From: a virus
DNA: 22,390 bases
Virus record (IMG/VR): IMGVR_UViG_3300017779_000178
Location: 1-22,390 of that record
Direction: 5' to 3' (one strand)
Of the stretch, positions 1 through 7,687 are shown piece by piece (position 1 is the first letter of the stretch; each line of letters begins with the position of its first letter). The position numbers and the translations under genes were made by a program. The notes below the pieces were generated by a model, which saw nothing but the letters and a program-made list of their open reading frames with translations, was not told the origin of the DNA and ran no database searches.

Positions 1-230
1 TTATGGCGAGCGTAATAGGACTTCTTTCGAGCCTTGTCCTTGGCGGACGTGGGGTTTTTACCCGCACCACGTACGCCTTGCTGCCCAAACCGGATCAATT
101 TCATCTCGTGCCCCACCGCAGCCAGCACCATGTGCGACTTCGTCGGGTGGTTGGGGGTGCGTTTCGGTTGATTCACACCCTTTAGCCCGTGTTTTTTCAG
201 CAGCGCAGCTCTTCTACTCTCGTGTGCCAT
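1..230 (-). CDS. Conserved phage protein of unknown function, 3' end outside the window
   Basis: An ATG at 230-228 opens a frame that runs 76 codons without a stop to the window edge, so the gene is incomplete. It starts 7 bases after the stop of the scaffold gene and is the next gene of the head operon. The visible part is small and very basic. It contains a KRTPNHPTKSH stretch, then KLIRFGQQG and a Lys/Arg-rich SAKDKARKKSYYARH end. I recall this pattern from short conserved proteins beside portal and scaffold genes in marine phages, but no function is known to me. The basic character would suit nucleic-acid contact, which is inference. The reading frame itself is secure; the family recall is from memory only. 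Confidence 0.75.
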   Translation of the reverse strand, partial: MAHESRRAALLKKHGLKGVNQPKRTPNHPTKSHMVLAAVGHEMKLIRFGQQGVRGAGKNPTSAKDKARKKSYYARH

Positions 231-237
231 ATCAAAC

Positions 238-1272
238 CTACAAAATATCGCCGCGAAGCCGCTTCAATGTGGCATCAGGTAGCGAATTGAACTCATCTTC
301 AGTCATTGAAGAGATGTCTAGGGGCTTTTCACCACGGTTAGCGGAACTTTCTCCAGGCAATTCTGGCGGTTGGGCCTCGGCTGCCTTCAGTTTGCTGGCT
401 ACTTGGCGACGTTTCTTCGTAACTTCGTCTACATTCTTAGCTGCAGGTGCAGTATCTGCGCCCAAAGTGGACGTAGTGGCCGCCGGTTCGACAAGATCGT
501 AGCTCTTGACCACAAAATTAGCCGCTTTACCCAGCGCTTCTACCGCCCCAAAGCCCTGAGTGATGAACGCATCACGCAGATCTATGACTTCTTGCGTGTA
601 TTCCGCGTTGTAAGCCTCAGAATTCTGGTCAAAGACGGGGAAATTAGCCTCCAACTCGTTCGCAGCGCTCTGCAAAGCAGTCGCTTGCTGGTTCTGGGCT
701 ACCGTCTGCGACATTTCTTGGCGCATTTCGTACGCGATCTGCTCTTTTTCGGCCTTGCGCATAGCATTTCGAAGCGCTGCAGCCTTATCAGCCTCGCCAT
801 CGAGCACCAATTGCTGATATTCCAGCTCTTTAGCGTCGAAGTCGTACTCTTCGGGGGCATTTTCGGCCACTTCTTGGGCCGCTTTCATGTCATCCAGCTG
901 TTTCTGCAGCGCTTTTTGCTTCGCTAACACTTCATCTAAGCGAGATTTAGGCACCATTGGCTTTTTACGCGTCGATTCGGGCTCAACTTCAGGCTCTTCG
1001 TCGACAATCTCAGTGTCATCGTCAAGATCTTCGTCTTCGGCCTCGGCAACCTGCTCTAATTCCGGCTCCTCGACCTCTTCATCTGCAACTTCAGCTTCCT
1101 CCGCAACCGCTTCTGTCTCTTCGACAGCGTCTTCCACCACTTCTTCAGCGGATTCTGCCTCATTTCCTTCTTCTCCCAAGCCGAAATTAAGGTCTAGGGC
1201 CTCTTGAACGGGCTCTGGAGCATCAGCCCCAGGCAAAGTGGTCGCTACCGCAGTATCTTCTTGATCAGACAT
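238..1272 (-). CDS. Phage head scaffolding (capsid assembly) protein
   Basis: A 344-aa protein with an extremely acidic N-terminal half (long Glu/Asp/Ala runs to about residue 100), then a Lys-rich helical segment with coiled-coil character (about residues 105-215, SRLDEVLAKQKALQKQ onward). The C-terminus is TEDEFNSLPDATLKRLRGD. Acidic N-terminus, coiled coil and a short helical C-terminal tail are typical of phage scaffolding proteins, which assemble inside the procapsid and leave before or during DNA packaging. Position directly downstream of the portal gene (9-bp gap) fits. The start has an AGGAA site about 7 bases upstream. The major capsid gene is not visible and probably lies just beyond the left edge. 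No protease motif is seen, so a protease-scaffold fusion is unlikely. Confidence 0.85.
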   Translation of the reverse strand: MSDQEDTAVATTLPGADAPEPVQEALDLNFGLGEEGNEAESAEEVVEDAVEETEAVAEEAEVADEEVEEPELEQVAEAEDEDLDDDTEIVDEEPEVEPESTRKKPMVPKSRLDEVLAKQKALQKQLDDMKAAQEVAENAPEEYDFDAKELEYQQLVLDGEADKAAALRNAMRKAEKEQIAYEMRQEMSQTVAQNQQATALQSAANELEANFPVFDQNSEAYNAEYTQEVIDLRDAFITQGFGAVEALGKAANFVVKSYDLVEPAATTSTLGADTAPAAKNVDEVTKKRRQVASKLKAAEAQPPELPGESSANRGEKPLDISSMTEDEFNSLPDATLKRLRGDIL

Positions 1273-1281
1273 GTCAAATTC

Positions 1282-3399
1282 CTATTGATTTGGGGTGTTT
1301 TTCGCGCCGGTTTGCATGGCCGTGGCGGCAATACGAGCGGCGGCTTGGGTTTGTTGCTGATTTGTCCTGACTTGGTTAGTCAGATCAGCCAACTCTCGAC
1401 GAAGCTGCAGTTCTTGCATCTTCATTTCGATCTTTCCTTGCAGTTCAGCTACCTGAATATCCGGTGCAGCCTGCGTGGTCTGGGCTTTAGCGATATTTAC
1501 AGCGGCCTCGGAGCCAAGTTTCTGCACTTCGGCCTCCAATTTCGCCAGTTCTAGCTGGGCTTCCTGCATTTGCATCTGTTGAACCATCATCGCGGCTTCC
1601 ATTTGCTCTGGTGTCTTCTCAATTCCGGTCAACATACGGATCCGCTTCGCAAGCTCGCCCTTCTTGGCCAGATGTGAGTACTCAATGATCGCGTCGTCTG
1701 GGATAGCCACGCCGACTTGACGCAGATTTAGCGCTTCTGCGAACTGCACCTCGTCAAACGAGTCACGAGCCGGTGCCGTAGACACCACAACGTCGTATTC
1801 ACCAAGCGTCAGGTCGTCAATCACCTGCCCTTCTGGTGTTACCTCGTTAATTACCATCGCTTCACGCGGCTTCATCGGATCGGCGTCGTTTGTCACCTGA
1901 ATAACTCGCGTCTCGGTATAGAAGGTTTGCACCAACTCCAAGACCTTTTCCGCCAAGTAGTGGCGGGTCTTTCGCAAGTTATCTAGCGGTACCTGAATCA
2001 TGATCGCGCCACGATTCTGCTTGGCTCGGATGGCGATACCCGAAACCTCGGCACTGTCTGTACCTAACATTGACTCGTTAATGCCACTGATCGCTTGGAT
2101 ATTTGCCGCAGCTTTCTGCCCGATACGGTCTAAACCAGTTGGAATTGAGTTCGCTTGGATCTTCGCTGGCGGATTTGTGCCACGAGCGTACTCAATAACC
2201 AGACCCGTCTCGGCACCATGCTCTTCCAAGTCGTCTGGCGTCATACCAACAAGCGATCCGCTCTCTACCATCCAGCCACTGTTGGCGGTGGTGTTAACAA
2301 TGTGCAGCTCTTGCGAACTGATCTTGTTGAGCTGCTCCTGTGGTGACAGCAGATTACGCACCATGCCAAACGGACGGCCACGGCGGAAATACGCAAAGTA
2401 CGGAACAATCGTGAAACCGGTGTAAGGTGACCAGTCATCGTGCAATACGACCTTGTCACAGGTAACTGTCCAGCGAACCTTCTTCTGGATCTTGCTGATG
2501 ATCTCTAGGCCGTACTTCTTACCGAACGCTTTGATCTTTCGGTCGTTCCAAGCCTCTGGTACCGGTCGCTGGTCACCCGTTTCTGGGTCGACATAGCACT
2601 GAACACGGGTAACGCGTTTGTGCTGACGCTCGATGACGCGCAGTGCTTTCACATTGCGGTACTCATCCTCGTCATATCCAGCCGCGCCTAAGTAATCGTC
2701 AGTCGACTCGGTGTCACCATAGCGGGTCTCTTCGTACTCGACCGAGTCACGGCCAAATGTATTGCCGTTCTCAGCAATAAACTGCAGCTCTTCCGCCTTC
2801 TTAGACCCATACATCTCCTCGATCTCGTCCAAGGTCATCCACTTGGTCTCAAAGATCTCGTTCCATGTCTTGGGGTCATACTCCTTGGCGTCTGGATCAA
2901 TCAGAATGTCCAAAGGATCCTTCGCAGTGATGCGGATCTCACCCTCAACGTGATCGCTAAAGTCCATGCGAACGTCAAAGTATCCGCGACCGTCCATGAT
3001 CAGACCGTCACTAAACACCTGCTGCTCTACCCAATCGAGCTTGTTGTTGTCAGCAATCTGCATGTACAACTTATTCAGCACCTGAGCGACGTCCTCGCTA
3101 CCCGCACGGCGCGGCTTGAACTGAATATCAGCGCGACGGGTGGACTGCTCGCCCAACACGGTGTTGATCGTCGGCAGAATCGTATTAATAGTCAGAGCAG
3201 GTCGGCCTTCGGCATCGAGCATGGATACATCGTCCATATCCCACTGCTCACCCTGATAGAACGCATCACACTTCTTAGCCATGTGAATGTATTCAAGATG
3301 TCCGTTGTCCCGAGCACGCACATAGCGGTCGTATTGTGTGCTCGCTATTTCCATCTCCTCTGCGGGAGACAGTGATTTCATTTTCTTGTGGTGCGCCAT
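1282..3399 (-). CDS. Portal protein, P22-like
   Basis: A 705-aa protein; the dodecameric portal forms the DNA entry and exit channel at one capsid vertex and docks the terminase. Recognition rests on the overall sequence: an N-terminal segment with YRRA-like YDRYVRARDN and FYQGEQWD, then RPALTINTILPTINTVLGEQ, a D-x-DAKEYDP block, GFTIVPYFAY and QEQLNKISSQ, all characteristic of the P22-type portal family. Length matches that family (about 700 aa). The last 130 residues are Gln/Met/Ala-rich and helical, as expected for a portal barrel or C-terminal helix. It lies downstream of the terminase genes and upstream of scaffold. There is no good SD; the 28-bp region upstream is a near copy of the one ahead of the 188-aa gene, so initiation is probably by translational coupling. 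Confidence 0.93.
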   Translation of the reverse strand: MAHHKKMKSLSPAEEMEIASTQYDRYVRARDNGHLEYIHMAKKCDAFYQGEQWDMDDVSMLDAEGRPALTINTILPTINTVLGEQSTRRADIQFKPRRAGSEDVAQVLNKLYMQIADNNKLDWVEQQVFSDGLIMDGRGYFDVRMDFSDHVEGEIRITAKDPLDILIDPDAKEYDPKTWNEIFETKWMTLDEIEEMYGSKKAEELQFIAENGNTFGRDSVEYEETRYGDTESTDDYLGAAGYDEDEYRNVKALRVIERQHKRVTRVQCYVDPETGDQRPVPEAWNDRKIKAFGKKYGLEIISKIQKKVRWTVTCDKVVLHDDWSPYTGFTIVPYFAYFRRGRPFGMVRNLLSPQEQLNKISSQELHIVNTTANSGWMVESGSLVGMTPDDLEEHGAETGLVIEYARGTNPPAKIQANSIPTGLDRIGQKAAANIQAISGINESMLGTDSAEVSGIAIRAKQNRGAIMIQVPLDNLRKTRHYLAEKVLELVQTFYTETRVIQVTNDADPMKPREAMVINEVTPEGQVIDDLTLGEYDVVVSTAPARDSFDEVQFAEALNLRQVGVAIPDDAIIEYSHLAKKGELAKRIRMLTGIEKTPEQMEAAMMVQQMQMQEAQLELAKLEAEVQKLGSEAAVNIAKAQTTQAAPDIQVAELQGKIEMKMQELQLRRELADLTNQVRTNQQQTQAAARIAATAMQTGAKNTPNQ

Positions 3400-3424
3400 C
3401 GTTAGGAACTCATCGCTGATTTAG
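3397..3424 (-). repeat. 28-bp junction repeat, copy A (188-aa gene / portal)
   Basis: On the minus strand this copy carries the last codons and TGA stop of the 188-aa gene, a short gap and the portal ATG. It matches positions 3974-4001 at 27 of 28 bases; the single difference is at 3417. The two copies are read in different frames by the genes that end in them. Confidence 0.9.
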
Positions 3425-3976
3425 TTTCTGTTTGGGTGTTTCACCTAAACGTGGGGGTTGGTAGTTGAACTCTTTCCGTAGTACTTCGAACTTGCGCCGA
3501 AGACCTGGCCCCATGCGGGTCAGAACACCCGACTCTCGGTTCCAGTTCTTCATCGTGGGTATATCTTTGTCTCCCGCTAAGATGTACCCACCTATCACTT
3601 GGTCAAAGCGAGATATGTTATGCCAGTCATCAAACGACCTCTTCTCTCTGCGCCCTTCCGGCACATAGTCCCCGTTTTCATCCGGCTTTTTGCCCGTAAC
3701 AACGTCATAGGAATGGCGAGCGCTTGCCATGTACTTTGGGTCGTTCATCGCCGTATCCATAAGATCTTTATGTAGCTCCGGCTCTTTTAACTTCAGCAAA
3801 TGTAGCGCTTCGGCCTTGATCATTTTCTGCTTGGCTTGGCCTTGATAAAAATCGTCGTTCACAAAGATTACGGGCTTACCCGTAGGGGAATCGTCCCCCC
3901 ACTTAGTCTCAGAATTACCCTCGGTATACGGGCGTATCTCTACATCTTTGAGCAACCGGTCGAATAAATTAGACAT
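3410..3976 (-). CDS. Unrecognised phage protein between terminase and portal
   Basis: A 188-aa hydrophilic protein with no signal peptide or membrane segment. Visible features are an early KPVIFVNDDFYQGQAKQK segment, then KAEALHLLKLKEPELHKDL with AEALH, an NDPKYMASA block, and a C-terminal DDWHNISRFDQVIGGYI block followed by a basic tail. Repeated patterns of this kind (AExLHxL, DxWHRxSRxDQVIGGY) occur in virion-associated or polyvalent phage proteins as I remember them, but I cannot name a function. The AEALH with later His/Asp residues could hint at a metallo-site, which is speculation. It starts 2 bases after the terL stop inside a 28-bp sequence duplicated at its own end, suggesting it was inserted between terL and portal. 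Confidence 0.85.
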   Translation of the reverse strand: MSNLFDRLLKDVEIRPYTEGNSETKWGDDSPTGKPVIFVNDDFYQGQAKQKMIKAEALHLLKLKEPELHKDLMDTAMNDPKYMASARHSYDVVTGKKPDENGDYVPEGRREKRSFDDWHNISRFDQVIGGYILAGDKDIPTMKNWNRESGVLTRMGPGLRRKFEVLRKEFNYQPPRLGETPKQKLNQR

Positions 3977-4001
3977 CGTTAGGAACTCATCGCCGATTTA
4001 G
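3974..4001 (-). repeat. 28-bp junction repeat, copy B (terL / 188-aa gene)
   Basis: On the minus strand this copy contains the terL C-terminal codons (SKSAMSS then TAA) and the ATG of the 188-aa gene. It is the partner of 3397-3424. Together the copies bracket the 188-aa gene as a direct repeat. Confidence 0.9.
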
Positions 4002-5625
4002 ATCTAGGGGTAGCTGTTAAGTAATCGAGCCGGTCTCGCCAAGAAGGAGCCTTGTAAATGGGGGTCTGATAGCTGGCGAACTCGGTCATCATCAAACCAA
4101 GCCATGCCAACGCATCAACTTGGTCGTCGTGGACACCGTTGGGGAAACGCAACATCTCAGCCACTAACGGGCCGGTGAACACTTCGTCCTTGGGAAACCA
4201 CACCATGCCCTGCTGCATCCGGCCTTGAATGGCGCGGGCTCGGGCTTCTTTATCGCGACGTCCTGTCTTCAGGTCTTTGATAAATGCTTCATACAGACCG
4301 CGCTCTCGGATCCGTTTCTCTAGGAACGGGCCCAACGCCATCTCGATATGACCTTTCTCAATGCCGATCATCGAGGGCTTCCACTCTTCGTAAAGATCTA
4401 GGATCCGCTCGACAATCTCAAAGCCGTCAAAGCGTCCGCGTACAACGTCCACAATGAACAACTCGTCAAATTCGTTTACGCCAATAACCATGCCGACCGA
4501 ATAGTCGTTACGGTCGTTTTTACCAATGGCTAAGTCCCACGCGCAGTAGTACCGCATGGCGTCAAAGTCGACGTCATCGGCTTCGTAGTACTGGATCATG
4601 TCGCGGGTAAAGTAGTCACCGTCATCTGCGACGGGATTCTGCTGATACAAAGCTGACCAATCTCTAGGGCCTACGGCCTTTCGTATACGGTCTAGTGATA
4701 CAACGTCGTAACGCTCTGGGTGCAGGGCATCACCAGAGTCGCGGAACTCTTCGTCTTCTTCAGCAATCGCGGGGTAACGGACAACCTCCCAGTCGTCTCC
4801 ACCCTCGGTGGTGGCTTTTAGTAGACGGCCCGCGAGGTCATCGTCATGCCACCGAGTAAGAATGACCAGTACACCACCGCCAGGAGCAAGCCTTGTATAC
4901 GCCGTCGACGTATACCAGTCCCAGTTAGCATCACGATTATTTTGGCTCTCAGCATCTTCTCTGTTCTTTACCGGATCATCAATTACTAGGATGTGTGCGC
5001 CCTTACCAGTGATACCACCACCCACACCAGCAGCGACAAAGCCACCGCCGCTAGTAGTGAGCCAAGCCTCGGCTGACTGAGATTCTGGATCAAGGCGCGT
5101 ATCGAAGGCCGTTTTGTAACTAGGCTCTCTAAGTAGTCCACGAACTTTTCGACTGAATCCCATAGCAAGCGAACCCGAGTACGAACATGAAATAAACTCG
5201 TGTTGAGGGTTCCTGCCAAGGTGCCAAGCCGGAAACGCAATCGACGCCAAAGTTGATTTGCCGTGTCGCGGAGGTAAGAAAAGCATAAGTCTAGGCGACT
5301 CTTTCGCCACAACCTTCCTACTAAATTCTTCAAGTCTTCTACAAACATCTTTATGCACCCATCCTGCTTGGTAATCGGGGCTGAACCGCTCAACGAACGG
5401 TAACAACCGCTTTCGAGTCAGGAACCGTAGTGCTAGCTCGGCTCTTGCTTTGTCTTCAACCGATTGCGCCTCTGTTACTTCTTCTTCTACAGGCGCAGTG
5501 GCAGCCGGTATCGACTCCACCTCGTCGGCCTTGCAGTAAACACAAAATCCATCTCGCCCTGAGTACAGGGTCTCGGGGTGCAGGTTCTTGCACCGTTTAC
5601 ATTCCTGCATTGGAATGTCAGTCAT
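3979..5625 (-). CDS. terL: Terminase large subunit (packaging ATPase-nuclease)
   Basis: A 548-aa packaging motor that hydrolyses ATP to pump DNA through the portal and cuts concatemers. The ATPase domain has a Walker A motif PPRHGKST (Lys about 123) and Walker B HILVIDDP (Asp 216-217), with LTRWHDDDLAGRL as coupling motif. The C-terminal RNase H-like nuclease shows CAWDLAIGKNDRNDYS with a metal-binding Asp, a GIEKGH block and the terminal VHDDQVDALAW motif. The chosen ATG at 5625 overlaps the small terminase stop by 8 bases (ATGACTGA); an upstream in-frame start at 5664 would overlap further and is less likely. Unusual: the N-terminus carries two CxxC knuckles (Cys 9/12 and 28/31), a probable zinc ribbon not needed for the core motor, followed by a Glu-rich linker. 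Confidence 0.96.
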   Translation of the reverse strand: MTDIPMQECKRCKNLHPETLYSGRDGFCVYCKADEVESIPAATAPVEEEVTEAQSVEDKARAELALRFLTRKRLLPFVERFSPDYQAGWVHKDVCRRLEEFSRKVVAKESPRLMLFLPPRHGKSTLASIAFPAWHLGRNPQHEFISCSYSGSLAMGFSRKVRGLLREPSYKTAFDTRLDPESQSAEAWLTTSGGGFVAAGVGGGITGKGAHILVIDDPVKNREDAESQNNRDANWDWYTSTAYTRLAPGGGVLVILTRWHDDDLAGRLLKATTEGGDDWEVVRYPAIAEEDEEFRDSGDALHPERYDVVSLDRIRKAVGPRDWSALYQQNPVADDGDYFTRDMIQYYEADDVDFDAMRYYCAWDLAIGKNDRNDYSVGMVIGVNEFDELFIVDVVRGRFDGFEIVERILDLYEEWKPSMIGIEKGHIEMALGPFLEKRIRERGLYEAFIKDLKTGRRDKEARARAIQGRMQQGMVWFPKDEVFTGPLVAEMLRFPNGVHDDQVDALAWLGLMMTEFASYQTPIYKAPSWRDRLDYLTATPRSKSAMSS

Positions 5626-6133
5626 CGGCTTGTGGCTCCAGATACGACGTATCCTTGCCCGCAATCTTCAACAGATCTTCGTCCGACATACGCTCCAACT
5701 GCTTGGGCGTAGCGTCTATGTTGATATTTACCTGCGTCGCGTTGTCTGGGGTACTTAGCCCATGCAACTTGACCAGACTGTCCACGGTATTCTTCATCTC
5801 AGTCGCAGTAGCCGACGCCTGATACGCGTCCATGTACATCACGTGGGCGTTTGCGGCGGTGAACTTCACTTCTTCACGCATCTGCTCGCGGAAATACGCC
5901 AACGCCTTGGCAACATTGGGCCGTTTGACCGTGTCATACACAGCATTGGCGCTGGTATACCCCGCACCACGGCCTGCCGCAGCAAGCGTCATCCCACTAA
6001 GAACAAGCATGACTAACTTCTCTTGCTGAACAGTAAGCTCTCCCATCTCCAAACCCATGTAGGGCATATGAGATTCGAACTCAGCTACATCAGTGATAGG
6101 TTCTTGCGGCTGTTTGCTCAGCGATTTCTCCAC
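5618..6133 (-). CDS. terS: Terminase small subunit
   Basis: A 171-aa protein expected to bind the packaging site and recruit TerL. After an N-terminal tail, LTVQQEKLVMLVLSGMTLAAAGRGAGY forms (in two halves) a helix-turn-helix-like segment at about residues 33-60, followed by PNVAKALAYFREQM, the pattern of TerS families with DNA-binding N-domains. A helical central region would drive oligomerisation and an acidic tail contacts TerL. The start is a GTG with GAGGA 7 bases upstream; this makes it overlap the previous gene by 44 bases. An internal ATG (6067) is the alternative without overlap. It directly precedes terL with an 8-bp overlap, implying coupled translation. Confidence 0.88.
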   Translation of the reverse strand: MEKSLSKQPQEPITDVAEFESHMPYMGLEMGELTVQQEKLVMLVLSGMTLAAAGRGAGYTSANAVYDTVKRPNVAKALAYFREQMREEVKFTAANAHVMYMDAYQASATATEMKNTVDSLVKLHGLSTPDNATQVNINIDATPKQLERMSDEDLLKIAGKDTSYLEPQADD

Positions 6134-6338
6134 TAAGATCCTCGTCTAAAAATACGAATAGCGGGGCATAGTCTGCGAACCCCTCTTCGGTAAGATTTTC
6201 CAGTACGTCATCGACCGAAAACTGTGTTTCGACCAAACGTGCGTCATAGACCAGCACCTCTTCCCCCGTAGGGCCGATACCAGTGCCAAGAAGCGCGTGT
6301 TCCATACCTTCAATGGATATCATTTTGACCTTGGACAT
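6090..6338 (-). CDS. Small conserved phage protein of unknown function
   Basis: An acidic 82-aa protein. The segment ISIEGMEHALLGTG followed by a VYDARLVE strand and a helical SVDDVLENLTEEGFADY block resembles a small hypothetical family I recall from many phages (IEGxDEALLG ... VYDxxK), function unknown. The first ATG (6338) has no SD and sits 7 bases from a dyad operator; the second, at 6323 (MISIEG), has AAGG 5 bases upstream and may be the true start, giving 77 aa. The gene overlaps terS and belongs to the packaging operon. It follows the HNH gene, with the palindrome lying between them. Confidence 0.75.
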   Translation of the reverse strand: MSKVKMISIEGMEHALLGTGIGPTGEEVLVYDARLVETQFSVDDVLENLTEEGFADYAPLFVFLDEDLSGEIAEQTAARTYH

Positions 6339-6345
6339 TGGCGAA

Positions 6346-6362
6346 TAGTACTAGTTGTACTA
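6346..6362. promoter_or_regulatory. Dyad site 1: TAGTAC-TAGTT-GTACTA (perfect)
   Basis: Perfect inverted repeat; the arms extend to 8 bp (AATAGTAC/GTACTATT, 6344-6364). It lies between the HNH gene, whose TAA stop it touches, and the first gene of the terminase set (ATG at 6338). It is one of ten sites with the same 6-5-6 geometry; see findings. Confidence 0.75.
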
Positions 6363-6363
6363 T

Positions 6364-6858
6364 TTAGTCACAAGACTTTTCATAGACGCTCTTGATCCAG
6401 AAATAAAACTCTCCCTCGTCCATTTTGTGCTTCATTATATTCACCGCATAACAGACCAAACGGATGTTATCGATGGTGTAGCCGATACGGGGGTTTATAC
6501 GGTCGATACTGGCGTTGAAGTCTTTGTGGCCCGAACCGTCACGGTGGTGTGTCATCACTAATCCAGTTGCTACGCACCTACCATTCTGGGCTTCCCACAG
6601 GTCTACAAGATCATCAACAGTAATTTCCCATGTGAAGCCCGCTTTAACGCGGACATGCTTGGAACTGGAGTGCAGTTTAGTCAGAAATGCGCGGTAGTTA
6701 GAGCTGCCGTGCTCACGAGCATGGATCTGGGTACAGGTTTTACACTTTGTTCGTGGTTTGGTACCGGAGACAAGCCTGTCGGTATAAAACCGGTCGAGGG
6801 TCAGCTGCTGTTTGCACACTCTGCAGTAATAAAGATTCTCATCGTTGTCGGCGGTCAT
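6364..6858 (-). CDS. HNH endonuclease
   Basis: A 164-aa protein with an N-terminal zinc ribbon (Cys 12, 15, 39, 42: YCRVC ... KCKTC) and a C-terminal HNH fold. The HNH part shows GRCVATG, then NASIDRINPRIGY, TIDNIRLVCYAVN and the final MK, matching the phage HNH signature (SIDRID-x-GYT-x-NIQLVC-x-N-x-MK). The metal site is predicted from Asp 119, Asn 131 and Asn 140. It nicks or cuts DNA. It is the first gene of the leftward packaging operon, where HNH proteins are known to assist terminase at cos sites in some phages; a free-standing homing nuclease is the alternative. The start has AAGG 5 bases upstream. A degenerate dyad (6888-6904) lies 30 bases upstream. Confidence 0.88.
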   Translation of the reverse strand: MTADNDENLYYCRVCKQQLTLDRFYTDRLVSGTKPRTKCKTCTQIHAREHGSSNYRAFLTKLHSSSKHVRVKAGFTWEITVDDLVDLWEAQNGRCVATGLVMTHHRDGSGHKDFNASIDRINPRIGYTIDNIRLVCYAVNIMKHKMDEGEFYFWIKSVYEKSCD

Positions 6859-6887
6859 ACGTGCCTTGGTCAGTGGCCGGTTGCATA

Positions 6888-6904
6888 TAGTACATAAACT
6901 ACTG
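6888..6904. promoter_or_regulatory. Dyad site 2: TAGTAC-ATAAA-CTACTG (degenerate)
   Basis: One perfect half-site and a second half matching GTACTA at 4 of 6, with the usual 5-bp spacer. It lies upstream of the first gene of the leftward packaging operon, so it could control that operon. Weak on its own. Confidence 0.4.
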
Positions 6905-7119
6905 TTTTTTCTGCTGAAAAATTTTTTTGAAAATTTATTTCAGAATCGCTCACACACTATCTCCCCCTCGCGCATACAGACCCACCCTTCCCCCGATTTC
7001 CATATTGGAACCTTGTTTGCGTTTGGCCTACCGGAACCTTGTCGTGGTACCCCCCTTTACACCTGCCACTAGCGTGTCAGCTGGTCAGTGTCACTTGTGA
7101 ATCAATCAAGGAGACGAAG
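6905..7119. promoter_or_regulatory. Divergent control region between packaging and early clusters
   Basis: No gene is seen between the HNH gene (leftward) and the first rightward gene, so promoters for both directions probably lie here. The left part (6905-6943) is a run of A and T bounded by CTGAAA (6914-6919) and TTTCAG (6938-6943). The right part is C-rich, then has a 13-bp perfect palindrome TTCCA-TAT-TGGAA (6998-7010) and a direct repeat GGAACCTTGT at 7007-7016 and 7033-7042. I cannot identify a convincing -35/-10 pair, so exact promoter positions are not called. Confidence 0.45.
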
Positions 7120-7371
7120 ATGAAACTCAAAGACGCTATGGCAAACCTCAAGAGCCTAACTGACCACGAGCTGCTGGCCCTAAGAAAGCAGACCCATGCA
7201 ATGTCATGGAGCCTGAAGAAAGCCGGTGCCCTCACCCTGATCCAAGCCGAGATCGAACGCCGAGTCGCCACCCGTGACCCCAAGAGATACGCAGAAGCGT
7301 GGGTTGCAGGCCTAGCTATTGGCTGCGTCCTCGGCCTCGGTGTCGAAGCTGCAATCGAAGAAATCATCTAA
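7120..7371 (+). CDS. Small unknown early protein with hydrophobic C-terminus
   Basis: First rightward gene, 83 aa, with a strong AAGGAG 6 bases before the ATG. The N-terminal two thirds are helical and basic (MKLKDAMANLKSLTDHELL, then a QAEIERRVATRDPKR block). The C-terminus, AEAWVAGLAIGCVLGLGVEA, is a Gly-rich hydrophobic helix long enough to sit in or on the membrane. No family is recognised. The position at the head of the early cluster is typical of host-takeover genes, which is inference only. Confidence 0.8.
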   Translation: MKLKDAMANLKSLTDHELLALRKQTHAMSWSLKKAGALTLIQAEIERRVATRDPKRYAEAWVAGLAIGCVLGLGVEAAIEEII

Positions 7372-7381
7372 GGAGAGACTA

Positions 7382-7687
7382 ATGCTTACTAAACAGTACT
7401 TACGCTTAATCACCATCGTTATTGGAGAGTGGTTTCTAGTCCTGAGCACCATCATCGCAGAGGTAGCCCTAGTTGCACTGGGTTACTACCTCGTTATCAA
7501 CGAACAACTGGCCTTTGGCCTAATGTTTATGCTCTCAAGTCTAATTTTCCCGCTCGCGCTGATACAAACAGTGCCCTTCACCCTCGAAAAGAACCATATC
7601 AAACGCGACATCTCACGGATCAAGCGCCGCCGCGCTCGCAAGTGTGTGCCATGTGTGCCACGTGCGTGCCACTTGCGTGCCAGCTAG
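7382..7687 (+). CDS. Small membrane protein, two hydrophobic helices
   Basis: A 101-aa protein starting 10 bases after the previous stop, with AAGGAGA ahead of the ATG. Two transmembrane segments are evident at about residues 9-37 and 43-68, followed by a strongly basic cytoplasmic-type tail (KNHIKRDISRIKRRRARK). The last 15 codons run into the iteron array, so the tail is partly encoded by the repeats (CVPCVPRACH). Function unknown. The stop at 7685-7687 lies inside the repeat region, so the true C-terminus may reflect repeat expansion. Confidence 0.78.
   Translation: MLTKQYLRLITIVIGEWFLVLSTIIAEVALVALGYYLVINEQLAFGLMFMLSSLIFPLALIQTVPFTLEKNHIKRDISRIKRRRARKCVPCVPRACHLRAS

Noticed and set aside
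3-185. Open plus-strand frame of 60 aa at the left edge
   Set aside because: It is the reverse shadow of the partial minus-strand gene at 1-230, which has the better composition and operon position.
370-927. Long plus-strand frame opposite the scaffold gene (185 aa)
   Set aside because: Antisense to a well supported gene, no ribosome site and Leu/Arg/Phe-rich composition typical of shadow frames.
4986-5393. Minus-strand 135-aa frame inside terL
   Set aside because: Overlaps the conserved ATPase motifs of terL in another frame; no independent support.
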